Positions 53,275 through 63,114 of a stretch of 64,000 nt of DNA are shown in pieces. Source of the stretch: Actinomyces mediterranea (GTDB taxonomy: Bacteria > Actinomycetota > Actinomycetes > Actinomycetales > Actinomycetaceae); contig NZ_FTPB01000004.1 of NCBI RefSeq assembly GCF_900155595.1, positions 1,240,001 through 1,304,000 of the forward strand. The letters are read 5' to 3'. The notes below the pieces were generated by a model, which was given only the letters and a program-made list of their open reading frames with translations, made no database searches and was not told the DNA's origin. The first letter of the stretch is position 1, and each line of letters begins with the position of its first letter. The position numbers were made by a program, and so were the translations under genes.

Positions 53275-53627
53275 ATCCATTCCTTCGATCGTAAGAAGAC
53301 GGGGGAGAAGCCGTCACTCTATTGTGCGCCACTGAGCGGGCATCTCACGCACGCGCTGAGGGCGGCGGCTCCACCGGTACACATGATGACGACGAGGACG
53401 AGTCGGATGAAATGGGATAGTCGTTGTGAAGGAACGACGGAACGCAGCGAGGCATAGCGCGGCATTAGGGGATCATCTCCAATGATGATGTTGATGAGAT
53501 ATGGCAGAGATTACATCCACTCCAGGAGGTAATGGGGCAGGATGCGATGATGAATCGCTCGACTGTTGGTCTCCCGGTGCCTGTGCACCTGGGAAGCACC
53601 CATCGGCACGCAATATGCTGGGGACTC
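53275..53627. other. Intergenic region between tdh and the methyltransferase
   Basis: No gene is supported here. TATGCT at 53614-53619 lies eight bases before the methyltransferase ATG, the spacing of a leaderless actinobacterial promoter. AGGAGGT near 53524 precedes in-frame ATGs at 53532 and 53547 that would lengthen that protein. Confidence 0.5.
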
Positions 53628-55241
53628 ATGAGTACATCTGGGGGCCCCGTGCCCGCCCTTGACGCCGACCTCATCGAGCGCCTGCGTTCGGATCTCGTAA
53701 CAGCCGATTGGACGGCGGCCCGCCTCGGCGAGCTGCTCAGCGCCGATGCGGCGGCCGCGCTCTCCAGAGAGCAGCGCATCCCCGCCCTCGTCGAACTCGA
53801 AGGCTCTGACGACCCGGCGGCGACCCTCACTCGCTTCTTCATACTCGGCTCCGTCGAGGAGGCCCCCCGCCTCGACGCCGCGCTCGCCACACTTACCAGC
53901 GCGGGACTCGTGGCGCTCGGCCTCGCCCAGCCGCTCGACGGCGAAGAGGCCTCATCCGACGAGGGCGATGCTCCGTCGCGCATGAGGGCGCTTGTCGACC
54001 TGCGCCCCCACGCAGCCGCCGTCGGGGACGAGGACGCAGACACCACCTGGTGGATCGCCAGCGACCAGGGGGAAGCCATCACCGGACGCCCACTCGCATC
54101 CGACCACGTCATGGGCGTCGGCGGGGCATCGGCCTCGTTGCTGAGGGCGACGATGAGACGCCGCGTCGCCCGCGCCCTCGACCTCGGGTGCGGATGCGGT
54201 ATCCAATCCCTCGCCCTGGCCACCCACGCAGACCACGTCGTCGCCACCGATCTGTCCGCCCGAGCCTGCGCATTCACCATATTCAATGCGGCTCTCAACT
54301 CGGTGAGCCTCGACGTGCGCCAGGGGTCGCTGTTCGAGCCCGTCGAAGGAGAGAACTTCGACCTCATCGTGTCGAATCCGCCCTTCGTCATCACTCCCGA
54401 CTCGGTGCGATCCTCCCGCGGCACGGGCATGCTCGAATACCGCGATGCGGGGATGAACAGGGACCGCCTTGTCGAGATCATCATTCGAACAGCACCCGCC
54501 ATGCTCGCACCGGGAGGATGTCTCCAAATGCTCGCGAATTGGGAGATTCCCGAGGGCGTTGACCCCGATTTCGAATGGTCGCAGCGCATCGACGAATGGT
54601 TCGACGGGCTTCCCGTCGATGCGTGGGTCGTCCAGCGCGATGTCCTCGACCCGGCGCGTTATGTCGAGATGTGGACGCGGGACTCCGGCGTCGGCCTCGT
54701 CGGCAGGGACGCCTATGAGCGCACCTACCGCACCTGGCTCGCCGATTTCCGTGCCGCCGGGGTCGGAGCGATCGGCATGGGCCTCATCACCATGCGCACC
54801 CCTGCGGTCGCCGAGGGCGCGACCGGCGAGGACAACGGTGTGCGCGTCTACGACTACGCGATCACGGGCATCGCCCCGCGCGGGTTGGACGTCGAACGGG
54901 CTCTGGCTGCGTTGAGACTCCCGAACGACCTATGGGACTCGCGGCTGATCAGGGCAGATGACGTCATAGAAGAGCGCCATTATGTGCCGGGAAGCGCGGA
55001 TCCGACTGTTCTCATCCTCCATCAGGGCGCGGGTCTGGGAAAGTCCATCGTAGTGTCCAGTGCGACCGCCGCTGTAGTCGGCGCATCGGATGGGGAGTTG
55101 ACTGTTGGTCAGATCGTGTCAGCGGTCGCGATGCTCACCGACCGGCGGGTGGATGAAGTGAAAGAGGAAGTGGGACCCGCGCTGCGCGAGCTGCTCCGCG
55201 CAGGAATGATGTCCATTGCAGCGGGTGAAGCGGCTTCGTGA
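53628..55241 (+). CDS. Class I SAM-dependent methyltransferase
   Basis: The ATG at 53628 gives 537 residues; starts at 53532 or 53547 would add 27-32 residues not expected in the family. The N-terminal third is helical (ERLRSDLVTADWTAARLGEL). The methyltransferase core shows ARALDLGCGCGIQSLALATH (SAM binding) and FDLIVSNPPFVITP, the NPPF/Y motif of enzymes that methylate N in bases or glutamine. The C-terminal part is unassigned. It lies upstream of topA in a common actinobacterial order. Target unknown; rRNA or protein is likely. Confidence 0.82.
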   Translation: MSTSGGPVPALDADLIERLRSDLVTADWTAARLGELLSADAAAALSREQRIPALVELEGSDDPAATLTRFFILGSVEEAPRLDAALATLTSAGLVALGLAQPLDGEEASSDEGDAPSRMRALVDLRPHAAAVGDEDADTTWWIASDQGEAITGRPLASDHVMGVGGASASLLRATMRRRVARALDLGCGCGIQSLALATHADHVVATDLSARACAFTIFNAALNSVSLDVRQGSLFEPVEGENFDLIVSNPPFVITPDSVRSSRGTGMLEYRDAGMNRDRLVEIIIRTAPAMLAPGGCLQMLANWEIPEGVDPDFEWSQRIDEWFDGLPVDAWVVQRDVLDPARYVEMWTRDSGVGLVGRDAYERTYRTWLADFRAAGVGAIGMGLITMRTPAVAEGATGEDNGVRVYDYAITGIAPRGLDVERALAALRLPNDLWDSRLIRADDVIEERHYVPGSADPTVLILHQGAGLGKSIVVSSATAAVVGASDGELTVGQIVSAVAMLTDRRVDEVKEEVGPALRELLRAGMMSIAAGEAAS

Positions 55242-55732
55242 TCCGTTCGAGGAACACATCGGGCTGAATCGGATCGGCAACCGCTTGAGGCACATGGTCA
55301 CGGCGTCAAGGACGCGAGCGCTTATTGATCTGAACGAAAGACGAACTTCATCACGATGTGAGGATTGCCGGTTCGTTATCCTTTGTCTTCGGTGCTCGTA
55401 AGGGCTTCTGCTCCATCGTGGTCGAACTGGATCCAGCTATCCGCGACCGCTGTAGCCCCTTCAGACAGTGCCTATGTGTGCAACGCCCGCAGCGGAGGGC
55501 CCGTTCCCGACGCAGCCGGAAATCGGGGAGCATACGCATCATCGAGCGGAACACCGGGGAGAAGCCGGAATATCCGAACAGGGGTCTGCATGCCCGTTGA
55601 AAAGGGTGGGGAATGCGACGATACGGCATCGAAGGGTAGACATTGTCTGAACATGCCTGTCGTTAGTTGTAAGGTCATGTCCACTGGTGCAGTCGGCGAA
55701 GCGCCGCATAGGAAACGGAGGCTCAGGAGAAC
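55242..55732. other. Non-coding region upstream of topA
   Basis: About 490 bases hold no recognisable gene, RNA or repeat. Several short open frames exist on both strands, but their composition and products look random. The topA promoter should be here; no -35/-10 pair stands out. Confidence 0.5.
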
Positions 55733-58417
55733 ATGGGAGCGTCGAAGCTGGTCATCGTGGAGTCCCCCGCGAAGGCAGCGACCATCGAGGGGTACCTGGG
55801 CCCCGATTACCATGTCACCGCGTCTATCGGGCATATTCGCGACCTCCCTCAGCCCAAAGAGCTTCCCGCCGACATGAAGAAGGGCCCCTACGGGCGTTTC
55901 GCCGTTGACATCGACCACGGGTTCACCCCCTACTATGCGGTGAACCCGGACAAGAAGAAGAAGGTCACCGAACTCAAGCGGGCCCTCAAAGAGGCCGACG
56001 AACTCTTCCTCGCAACCGATGAGGACCGCGAGGGCGAGGCCATCGCCTGGCACCTCCTTCAAGTCCTCAAGCCGAAGGTGCCCGTGCGCCGCATGGTGTT
56101 CCACGAGATCACGAAAGAGGCGATCACTCGGGCACTGGAGACGACGCGCGAACTCGACACCGCCCTCGTCGACGCGCAGGAGACTCGGCGCATCCTCGAC
56201 CGCCTCTACGGCTACGAGGTGTCGCCACTGCTGTGGCGCAAGATCCGCCCCTCCCTGTCTGCCGGGCGCGTCCAGTCCGTCGCCACGCGTCTCGTCGTCG
56301 ATCGTGAGCGCGACCGTATGGCGCACATCAAAGCTGAATACTGGTCGATCCAGACCCGCGTCGAAGCCGCGGGGGAGGCCTTTGACGCCCGCGTCACCCA
56401 TATCGACGGCCGCGCGGTCGCCACGGGTTCGGACTTCTCTGAAAGGGGAGTCCTCTCCGCGAAGGCTCAGAAGGCGGGCGCCGTCCATCTGAGCGCGGAT
56501 CGTGCGCGCGAACTCGCCGACGCGCTCGGAGCCTCGACCTCGTCGATCATCAACGAGGTCGCGCACAAGCCCTACCGCCGCCGTCCTGCCGCGCCCTTCA
56601 CGACCTCCACCCTCCAGCAGGAGGCATCGCGCAAACTCCACTGGAATGCCTCGTCGACAATGCGCACGGCGCAGTCCCTCTACGAGTCCGGCTACATCAC
56701 CTACATGCGCACCGACTCGACCGCCCTGTCGGGCCAGGCGATCAACGCCGCGCGCCGCCAGGCCACCGAACTCTACGGCGCCGACGCAGTCCCCGATTCT
56801 CCGCGCGTCTACGGCAAGGTCGCCAAGGGCGCGCAGGAGGCGCATGAGGCGATCCGCCCCGCAGGCGACCACTTCCGCACCCCCGACCAGGTGGCCGCGC
56901 ATCTGTCGCGCCAACAGCTCGCCCTCTACGACCTCATCTGGAAGAGGACGATCGCCTCGCAGATGGCTGACGCCGTCGGCTTCACCGCGACGATCCGGGT
57001 CCTCACCGGAGTGTCCACCGCCCAGGGGCGCCACGACGTCGTCTCCTCCGCATCCGGCACCGTCATCACATCCCCTGGATTCCGCCTCGCCTACGAGGAG
57101 GGCCGCGACAAGGGCCGCTATGACGCTGAGAAGGCGGACGCGGAGAAGGTCCTGCCCAATGTCGCCGAGGGCGACGCAGCGGATATCGCCTCCGCCCAGC
57201 CTGAGGGGCACGAGACGCAGCCGCCCGGCCGCTACACGGAAGCAACCCTGGTGAAAACCATGGAAGAGCGCGGCATCGGGCGCCCCTCCACCTACGCGTC
57301 GACGATTCAAACCATCGGGGACCGCGGCTACATCACGCACCGCGGCCAGTACCTCGTGCCGACATGGCTGGCGTTCTCAGTGACGCGCCTGCTCGAAGAG
57401 AACCTCGCCAATCTCGTCGACTATGACTTCACTGCCTCCATGGAGGCCGACCTCGACCGCATCGCCGCTGGCGAAGAGTCGGGAACGGATTTTCTCTCCC
57501 TGTTCTACCTGGGCGCGGACGGCGGCGGAGACGCAGACGGATTGAAGTTCCAGGTCGAGTCCCTCGGAGATGACATTGACGCGAGGGCGGTCAACTCGAT
57601 GGAGGTCGCCGACGGTGTGGTCGTGCGCGTCGGCCGTTACGGCCCCTACTTGGAGAAGGCGGACGGCACGAGGGCGAATCTGCCCGACGAGGTCGCCCCC
57701 GACGAGGCGACCCCCGACAAGATCGCAGAACTCTTCGCCCTCGCCGCCGCTGACGGGCGCGAACTCGGTGTTGATCCCGGCACCGGCCACACGATCATTG
57801 CGAAGTCCGGCCGATTCGGCCCCTACGTCACCGAGGTGCTCCCCGAATCCGAGCAGGAGACTCCTAAGGGACGCAAGGCTGCGAAGTCGAAGCCGCGGAC
57901 CGCCTCGCTCTTTGCATCGATGGACCTGGCGACAGTCGATCTCGATCAAGCCCTGAAGCTGCTGTCCCTTCCCCGCGAAGTCGGCGCGGATCCCGCCGAC
58001 GGCACGATCATCACCGCGCAGAACGGCCGCTACGGCCCCTACTTGAAGAAGGGGTCGGATTCGAGGACCCTCGCCAGCGAGGACCAGCTCTTCACGATCA
58101 CCCTGGAAGAGGCGCTCGCGATCTACGCCCAGCCGAAGACCCGGGGGCGCGGAGCTGCCAAGCCGCCGCTCAGAGAATTCGGCGAGGATCCGGTCTCGGG
58201 GAAGAAGGTGACCGTCAAGGACGGCCGATTCGGCCCTTATATCACCGACGGGGAGACGAATGTGACGGTCCCCCGCGCGGAAACGGTGGAGGACCTCACC
58301 CAGGAGCGGGCTTTCGAGTTGCTCGCCGACAAGCGGGCCAAGGGGCCGGCGCCGAAGAAGACGCGGCGGACGACCGCGAAGAAGACGACGAGCCGGGTGA
58401 GGAAGACGTCGAAGTAG
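55733..58417 (+). CDS. topA: DNA topoisomerase I
   Basis: The 894-residue type IA topoisomerase relaxes negative supercoils. Order is a TOPRIM domain (KLVIVESPAKAATIEGYLGP; FLATDEDREGEAIAWHLLQV), then the core with SLSAGRVQSVATRLVVDRER and the active Tyr near residue 324 in YITYMRTDST, and TMEERGIGRPSTYASTI. The C-terminal part has repeated modules (GRYGPYLEK, GRFGPYVT, GRYGPYLKK, GRFGPYIT) and a Lys/Arg-rich tail instead of zinc fingers, as in actinobacteria. GGAGAAC precedes the ATG. Confidence 0.96.
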   Translation: MGASKLVIVESPAKAATIEGYLGPDYHVTASIGHIRDLPQPKELPADMKKGPYGRFAVDIDHGFTPYYAVNPDKKKKVTELKRALKEADELFLATDEDREGEAIAWHLLQVLKPKVPVRRMVFHEITKEAITRALETTRELDTALVDAQETRRILDRLYGYEVSPLLWRKIRPSLSAGRVQSVATRLVVDRERDRMAHIKAEYWSIQTRVEAAGEAFDARVTHIDGRAVATGSDFSERGVLSAKAQKAGAVHLSADRARELADALGASTSSIINEVAHKPYRRRPAAPFTTSTLQQEASRKLHWNASSTMRTAQSLYESGYITYMRTDSTALSGQAINAARRQATELYGADAVPDSPRVYGKVAKGAQEAHEAIRPAGDHFRTPDQVAAHLSRQQLALYDLIWKRTIASQMADAVGFTATIRVLTGVSTAQGRHDVVSSASGTVITSPGFRLAYEEGRDKGRYDAEKADAEKVLPNVAEGDAADIASAQPEGHETQPPGRYTEATLVKTMEERGIGRPSTYASTIQTIGDRGYITHRGQYLVPTWLAFSVTRLLEENLANLVDYDFTASMEADLDRIAAGEESGTDFLSLFYLGADGGGDADGLKFQVESLGDDIDARAVNSMEVADGVVVRVGRYGPYLEKADGTRANLPDEVAPDEATPDKIAELFALAAADGRELGVDPGTGHTIIAKSGRFGPYVTEVLPESEQETPKGRKAAKSKPRTASLFASMDLATVDLDQALKLLSLPREVGADPADGTIITAQNGRYGPYLKKGSDSRTLASEDQLFTITLEEALAIYAQPKTRGRGAAKPPLREFGEDPVSGKKVTVKDGRFGPYITDGETNVTVPRAETVEDLTQERAFELLADKRAKGPAPKKTRRTTAKKTTSRVRKTSK

Positions 58418-58494
58418 GCGTCGCTCTACACGCATGAGGCGCGGCACAGGCGGCATCGGCGCAAAATGCCCGTGAGCCGTGCGAGGATGTGCCT

Positions 58495-59316
58495 ATGGAC
58501 CAAGCGGGGGTGAATCCGATGAACGGCGCTCTGTTCATCACATTCGAGGGCGGCGACGGCTCGGGCAAGTCGACTCAGATTCAGCGGGTGCGAACCTGGT
58601 TCGAAGAACGCGGGCATAGGGTACTCGTGACGCATGAACCCGGGGGAACGGAACTGGGGCGCGATATCAGGCGTATGGTTCAAAACGGCCCCGAAGACAT
58701 CGACCCGAGAACCGAGGCTCTCCTCTACGCGGCCGACCGCGCCTACCACGTGGCGACCGTCGTCCGACCCGCCCTCGAGGAAGGGTTCGTCGTCCTCGCC
58801 GACCGCTACATCGATTCGTCTCTCGCCTATCAGGGCGCCGCCCGCTCCCTCGGCGTCGACGAGATCCGCGCACTATCCGCCTGGGCGACTCGGGAACTGG
58901 CTCCGACGCTGACATTCTTACTCGACCTGCCTCCAGAGGTGGGGGCGCGGCGCAGAACGGACCGCCCCGACCGGATGGAACGCGAATCCATGGACTTTCA
59001 TGAGCGCGTCCGCCACGAGTACCTGCGGCTGGCGGACGCCGAACCCGAGAGGATCATCGTCATCGACGGGGTCGGCACCCAAGATGAGGTCTTCTCCGAA
59101 ATCCGCGGAGTCCTCGAGGAATGCTTCGCCGATAGAACCCCGAATGCTGCGCAGGGGGCCGAATCGTCGAATGACAATGCCGAGGTCGAGGCGGTTGTCA
59201 ATGACACGCCCACTGCTCCGCGCGTTCGCTCCGGCAGGAAGAAGCCAATGCTCCACGCCCTCGCCGAAGGACAGGCGACGCTGTGGGCCATCGACGAACA
59301 GGGCGCATTATTGTGA
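58495..59316 (+). CDS. tmk: Thymidylate kinase with C-terminal extension
   Basis: GAGGA lies seven bases before the ATG at 58495; an ATG at 58519 is also possible. The enzyme makes dTDP from dTMP: LFITFEGGDGSGKSTQIQRV (P-loop), THEPGGTELGRDIRRMV, LADRYIDSSLAYQGAARSLG. At 273 residues it is about 55-60 longer than usual. The extra tail (AESSNDNAEVEAVV, then RSGRKKPMLHALAEGQATLW) is acidic, then basic, and of unknown role. Its stop overlaps holB by four bases. Confidence 0.93.
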   Translation: MDQAGVNPMNGALFITFEGGDGSGKSTQIQRVRTWFEERGHRVLVTHEPGGTELGRDIRRMVQNGPEDIDPRTEALLYAADRAYHVATVVRPALEEGFVVLADRYIDSSLAYQGAARSLGVDEIRALSAWATRELAPTLTFLLDLPPEVGARRRTDRPDRMERESMDFHERVRHEYLRLADAEPERIIVIDGVGTQDEVFSEIRGVLEECFADRTPNAAQGAESSNDNAEVEAVVNDTPTAPRVRSGRKKPMLHALAEGQATLWAIDEQGALL

Positions 59317-60515
59317 CCGCGACGGTCCCGCCCGTCTTCAGCGGACTCGTCGGCCAAGATCGCTGCGTCGCGACACTCACCCGGGCGGCTGTCGCCGCAA
59401 GGGCGATCGTTGATGCCGAGGACGGCAAGTGGATGGACTCCCAACGGGCGATGAGTCACGCATGGCTCATCACCGGTCCCCCCGGATCCGGCCGTTCCGT
59501 CGCCGCTCAATCATTCGCGGCGGCGCTGCAATGCACGGGCGGTGAGCCCGGATGCGGCGAATGCCCCGGCTGCAAGACCACGATGAACAAATCGAATGGC
59601 GACGTTCATTTCATCTCCACCCAGGAGAGCGTCATCAGCGTCAAAGTGGCGCGCCCCCTCGTATTGGACGCCCAGAGTTTCCCCTCACAGGGGCGATGGC
59701 GCGTCATGATCGTCGAGGACGCTGACCGCCTCACCGCACAGGCAGCCAATGCCCTCCTCAAAGCCATCGAAGAGCCCCCGGAGAGGACCATCTGGCTGCT
59801 GTGCGCGCCCAGCGTCGATGACATGATCCCGACCATCCGCTCCCGCTGTCGGCATATCGGACTCACCATTCCGCCCGCGCAGGCGGTCGCCGACCTCCTC
59901 GTCTCCCAGGGCATCGCCGACCCCGCGACCGCCCTCGCCGCTGCCCGTGCGGCCCAATCGCATATCGGTTTTGCGCGGGCTCTTGCCAAGGATCCGCAGA
60001 TGCGTCGGCGCCGCCGCGATATCATCGCCGCTCCGATCCGGGTCCACTCCGTCGCCCAAGCGGTGTCCGCCGCAGAAGAACTCCTTGCAACGGCGAAGGC
60101 TCAGGCCGATGCCCGGGTGGAACAGATCAACGCCCAGGAGAAGGCGGAGCTGCTCCGTCAACTCGGCTTATCCGAGTCGGATTCGCCGACCAAGCAGTCG
60201 CGCACCATGGTCCGCGAACTCCAAGAGAACCAGAAGCGGAGGGCGAAGCGGGCGCTCAAAGATGAACTCGATCGGGCGCTCATCGATCTGCTCGCGATCT
60301 ATCGCGACATCCTCATGGTGCAATTAGGCGCGGGCCAGGAACTCATCAACGAGGACCTGCACGACCTCGTTGACGATGTCGCCCAGCGCTCCACCGCCGC
60401 GCAGACGATGACGCGGGTGAGCGCCATTGAAGACGCTCGCAGGCGTCTTCAGCACAACGGGCAGGCGACCCTCGTCCTCGAAGCGATGATCGTCGCGCTC
60501 AGGCTCGACTCCTGA
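59313..60515 (+). CDS. holB: DNA polymerase III subunit delta'
   Basis: The GTG at 59313 overlaps the tmk stop as GTGA; the protein is 400 residues. It is part of the clamp loader. ITGPPGSGRSVAAQSFA is a P-loop with Arg in place of Lys, and CTGGEPGCGECPGCKTT is the zinc module. VEDADRLTAQAANALLKAIE, EEPPERTIWLL and TIRSRCRHIGL include the SRC sensor that acts on a neighbouring subunit. The order tmk-holB is common in bacteria. Confidence 0.92.
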   Translation: MTATVPPVFSGLVGQDRCVATLTRAAVAARAIVDAEDGKWMDSQRAMSHAWLITGPPGSGRSVAAQSFAAALQCTGGEPGCGECPGCKTTMNKSNGDVHFISTQESVISVKVARPLVLDAQSFPSQGRWRVMIVEDADRLTAQAANALLKAIEEPPERTIWLLCAPSVDDMIPTIRSRCRHIGLTIPPAQAVADLLVSQGIADPATALAAARAAQSHIGFARALAKDPQMRRRRRDIIAAPIRVHSVAQAVSAAEELLATAKAQADARVEQINAQEKAELLRQLGLSESDSPTKQSRTMVRELQENQKRRAKRALKDELDRALIDLLAIYRDILMVQLGAGQELINEDLHDLVDDVAQRSTAAQTMTRVSAIEDARRRLQHNGQATLVLEAMIVALRLDS

Positions 60516-60565
60516 CCCGTCGCGTCCCCGTGCCCGAGAGGACGTTGTCTTCTACCCTTGGGGGC

Positions 60566-62203
60566 ATGATCCGACGCTCCGGCCGCTCACCGTTTCTCAT
60601 CGTCGCCGTCCTCATCGTCTTGGTCGCCATCGTCGTCATCATGGCGCGAATGGTGGTGCTGCCGGTGCTGTTGCCGTCATTGCACCGGTCGGCGACGCTC
60701 GCCCAATCCGCCCCCGATATCAACGCGACGACGAGGGAATCGTTCTACTCCCAACAGATCGAATGGAGCGCGTGCGACAGGGAGAGGATCACCCTCTCCG
60801 GTGTTCGTGTGAACCCGAATATGTCCGAATACCAGTGCGCGACCCTTAAAGCCCCCCTGGACTGGGACGAACCCGGGGGGGAACAGATCACCCTGTCGCT
60901 CGCGGTGCACCGCTCAGGCGCCGCTGGAGCGCCGATGCTGTTCTACAACCTCGGCGGCCCCGGGGCGCAGGCTGTGCGCTCCCTCTCCTACCAGATCGAG
61001 GAGAATCTCGGGGACGCCCTCGTCGATCACTACGACATCGTCGCTCTCGACCCCAGGGGAGTCGGCGGATCCACACCCGTCACCTGTATGACGGACGAGC
61101 AGAAGGACTCCTATAGCGCTCATGGGAGCCCCATCGAAGGCGCGGCGGCGAACGCGGAGTCGATGACTCCCCAGCAGATCGTTGATGCCGCCGATGAGAG
61201 GGCCGGCGCTATCGCCGAGGGGTGCAGGCGCTTGAGCGGGAGCCTCTTCGAACACATCGATACCGTTTCAGCGGCGACGGACTTCGATATGGTGCGCGCC
61301 GTTCTCAGCCAGGGTGAGCTCCACTACCTCGGCTTCTCCTATGGGACATTCCTCGGCGCCACATACGCGGAGCTATTCCCCGACAGGGTCGGACGCTTCG
61401 TCCTCGACGGGGCGATCGACCCGGCGATGAACGTGAACGACGTGTCGGACCTGCAGATGAGGGGATTCGAGGAAGCAATGGGCCACTGGGTCGACGTGTG
61501 CCTGAACGAGGCCGACTGTCCCCTGTCGGGGACGCACGCCGACGGCGTCGCTCAGGTATCAGACTTCCTCTCCTCGCTGACCGGCGTCCCCTTGGATACA
61601 TCGGACCCGCAGCGTCCTCTCACGCAGAACCTCGCGTTAACGGCAATGACCGGGATGCTGTACTCCGAGCAGAGCTACCCGCTCCTCAAGCAGGCCCTCG
61701 CGCAGGCAGTCACCCACGGGGACGGGTCGCAACTGCTGATGATCGCCGACTATGTCAACGACCGTAATGATGACGGGACGTATTCGTCGTCAACGGATGC
61801 CCTCATTGCGATCAACAATCTCGATTACGGGCCTGTGGGCACCATTGATGAGTGGACGAAGAACGCCGACGCCCTGAAAAAGGAACTCACTGTTTTCGGC
61901 GGATTCGCGGGATACACCTCGGCGGGCCTGGGTCGGTGGCCGACATCCCACGCGCCCCGGCGCCCGATCAGCGCCTCCGGCGCCGCTCCGATCGTCGTCA
62001 TCGGGACGACGCATGACCCGGCAACGCCCTATGTCATGGCGGTGAATCTCGCTGCTCAATTGTCCTCCGGTGTCCTCGTGACAAACGAGGGGTGGGATCA
62101 CACCGCGTATTCGAAGGTGGCGAATCCTTGCGTGCGCGGAGCCGTCGAAACCTATCTCGTTGATGGCAGCGTCCCCGAACAGGGGTTGATGTGCGGACAG
62201 TAG
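60566..62203 (+). CDS. Membrane-anchored S33-family alpha/beta hydrolase (tripeptidyl aminopeptidase-like)
   Basis: The ATG at 60566 gives 545 residues; TACCCT seven bases upstream suggests a leaderless message. A GTG at 60530 is an alternative. One membrane segment (about residues 10-33) is followed by an extracellular alpha/beta hydrolase. Features are FYNLGGPGAQAVRS (oxyanion region), VALDPRGVGGSTPV, the nucleophile in YLGFSYGTFLGATYAE, Asp in VIGTTHDPATPYVMA and His in TNEGWDHTAYSK. Family members trim N-terminal peptides. Six cysteines in the second half may pair outside the cell. Confidence 0.88.
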   Translation: MIRRSGRSPFLIVAVLIVLVAIVVIMARMVVLPVLLPSLHRSATLAQSAPDINATTRESFYSQQIEWSACDRERITLSGVRVNPNMSEYQCATLKAPLDWDEPGGEQITLSLAVHRSGAAGAPMLFYNLGGPGAQAVRSLSYQIEENLGDALVDHYDIVALDPRGVGGSTPVTCMTDEQKDSYSAHGSPIEGAAANAESMTPQQIVDAADERAGAIAEGCRRLSGSLFEHIDTVSAATDFDMVRAVLSQGELHYLGFSYGTFLGATYAELFPDRVGRFVLDGAIDPAMNVNDVSDLQMRGFEEAMGHWVDVCLNEADCPLSGTHADGVAQVSDFLSSLTGVPLDTSDPQRPLTQNLALTAMTGMLYSEQSYPLLKQALAQAVTHGDGSQLLMIADYVNDRNDDGTYSSSTDALIAINNLDYGPVGTIDEWTKNADALKKELTVFGGFAGYTSAGLGRWPTSHAPRRPISASGAAPIVVIGTTHDPATPYVMAVNLAAQLSSGVLVTNEGWDHTAYSKVANPCVRGAVETYLVDGSVPEQGLMCGQ

Positions 62204-62313
62204 GGACCGGTGTGAGGCGATCCATTGACGAGGACGTGCCGGGCATTTGCCCCAACCGAGCCCCTCACATTACAGTGTCACCGTTGCCTTGATACCCGCG
62301 GGTGTTGCGGCGC

Positions 62314-62386
62314 GCCACCTTAGCTCAGTCGGCAGAGCGATTCACTCGTAATGAATAGGTCGTGGGTTCGATTCCCACAGGTGGCT
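62314..62386 (+). tRNA. tRNA-Thr (anticodon CGT)
   Basis: Acceptor arms GCCACCT and AGGTGGC pair exactly. The anticodon stem ATTCA/TGAAT closes the loop CTCGTAA with CGT at 62347-62349. The T arm is GTGGGTTCGATTCCCAC. CCA is not encoded. Confidence 0.95.
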
Positions 62387-62412
62387 CCGTGTGAAGTCCA
62401 ATCCAGTTCCTC

Positions 62413-62545
62413 CCCGCATAAACGCACACAGTTTCTGGAAACCAAAGTTAAGTCAAACAGTTTTCAACCCTGTGACCTGCGAATATGTGATGCTTGTTCA
62501 CGTGCGTGGGGAGTTTTTCGGGGAAACTGTGTGCGTTTTAGCGGG
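62413..62545. repeat. 133-bp element bounded by 23-base imperfect inverted repeats
   Basis: The left arm runs 62413-62435 (CCCGCATAAACG, then CACACAGTTTC). The right arm runs 62523-62545 and, read in reverse complement, gives CCCGCTAAAACG then CACACAGTTTC. The two differ only by two compensating one-base shifts. The interior of 87 bases encodes nothing recognisable. It begins 27 bases after tRNA-Thr and ends 27 bases before a broken FNT gene, so it may be a miniature transposable element or a recombination scar. Confidence 0.7.
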
Positions 62546-62571
62546 TTGACGGCGGCATCGCGGATGTCTTC

Positions 62572-63036
62572 ATGTTCACCGCCGCGGGACCCTTCTACGT
62601 GGCGAGTCATCCCGTATCCTCCCTCATCTCGGGCCTCGTTTTCGGCCTCGGTCTCATTCTCGTTGTCTTCGCAGGCGGAGAACTCGCGACTTCGGCGATG
62701 ATGGCGCTTCCCCAGGCCGCCGCTCTGCGCCGCATCACCTGGGGGCGGGCGTCCCTCTGCCTCGCGATCTGGGCGCAGTCGAAAATTGCCAATGATGTGG
62801 CGAAGATGGTTCTCATGGCGTGGTGCATGTTCGCCTTCGTGACCTCGGACTTCGAGCACGTCGTGGCGAATATGACGACGCTGAGCCCGGGGCTATTCTT
62901 CAATGCTCCGGGCGTTCAGGCTGCGGGGATCGTTCATAATCTGGTGTTCGTAGGTTTGGGGAATCTCGTGGGCGGTGCCCTCTTCGTCGGGGCGGTCTAT
63001 CTATTCATCGCGCACCAAGAGGCTGCCGATCATTGA
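62572..63036 (+). pseudogene. Truncated and internally deleted formate/nitrite (FNT) channel gene
   Basis: The 154-residue frame aligns by eye to FNT proteins, which are normally near 270 residues. Present are VSSLISGLVFGLGLILVVFA and GGELATSAMM (second segment and loop), AKMVLMAWCMFAFVTSDFEH with HVVANM (the pore histidine region), and LVFVGLGNLVGGALFVGAVY near the end. The first membrane segment is missing. About 70 residues are absent between RITWGRASL and CLAIWAQSKI, joined in frame. A working pentameric channel is unlikely. With nitrate respiration nearby it may once have exported nitrite. Confidence 0.72.
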
Positions 63037-63058
63037 CCGCAGGGCGGCGAGACGCATG

Positions 63059-63085
63059 GTCTTTGCGACACGCCGTCGCAAAGAC
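63059..63085. other. Perfect 11-bp stem-loop upstream of hemH
   Basis: GTCTTTGCGAC, loop ACGCC, GTCGCAAAGAC. There is no T-run. It could be a terminator for the FNT remnant or an operator for hemH. Confidence 0.5.
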
Positions 63086-63114
63086 TGGGTCGAAAGTCCT
63101 CTATGCTCGCCTTC

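Noticed and set aside
55365-55877. Open frames in the region upstream of topA
   Set aside because: Composition and products look random, they overlap topA and lack start signals.
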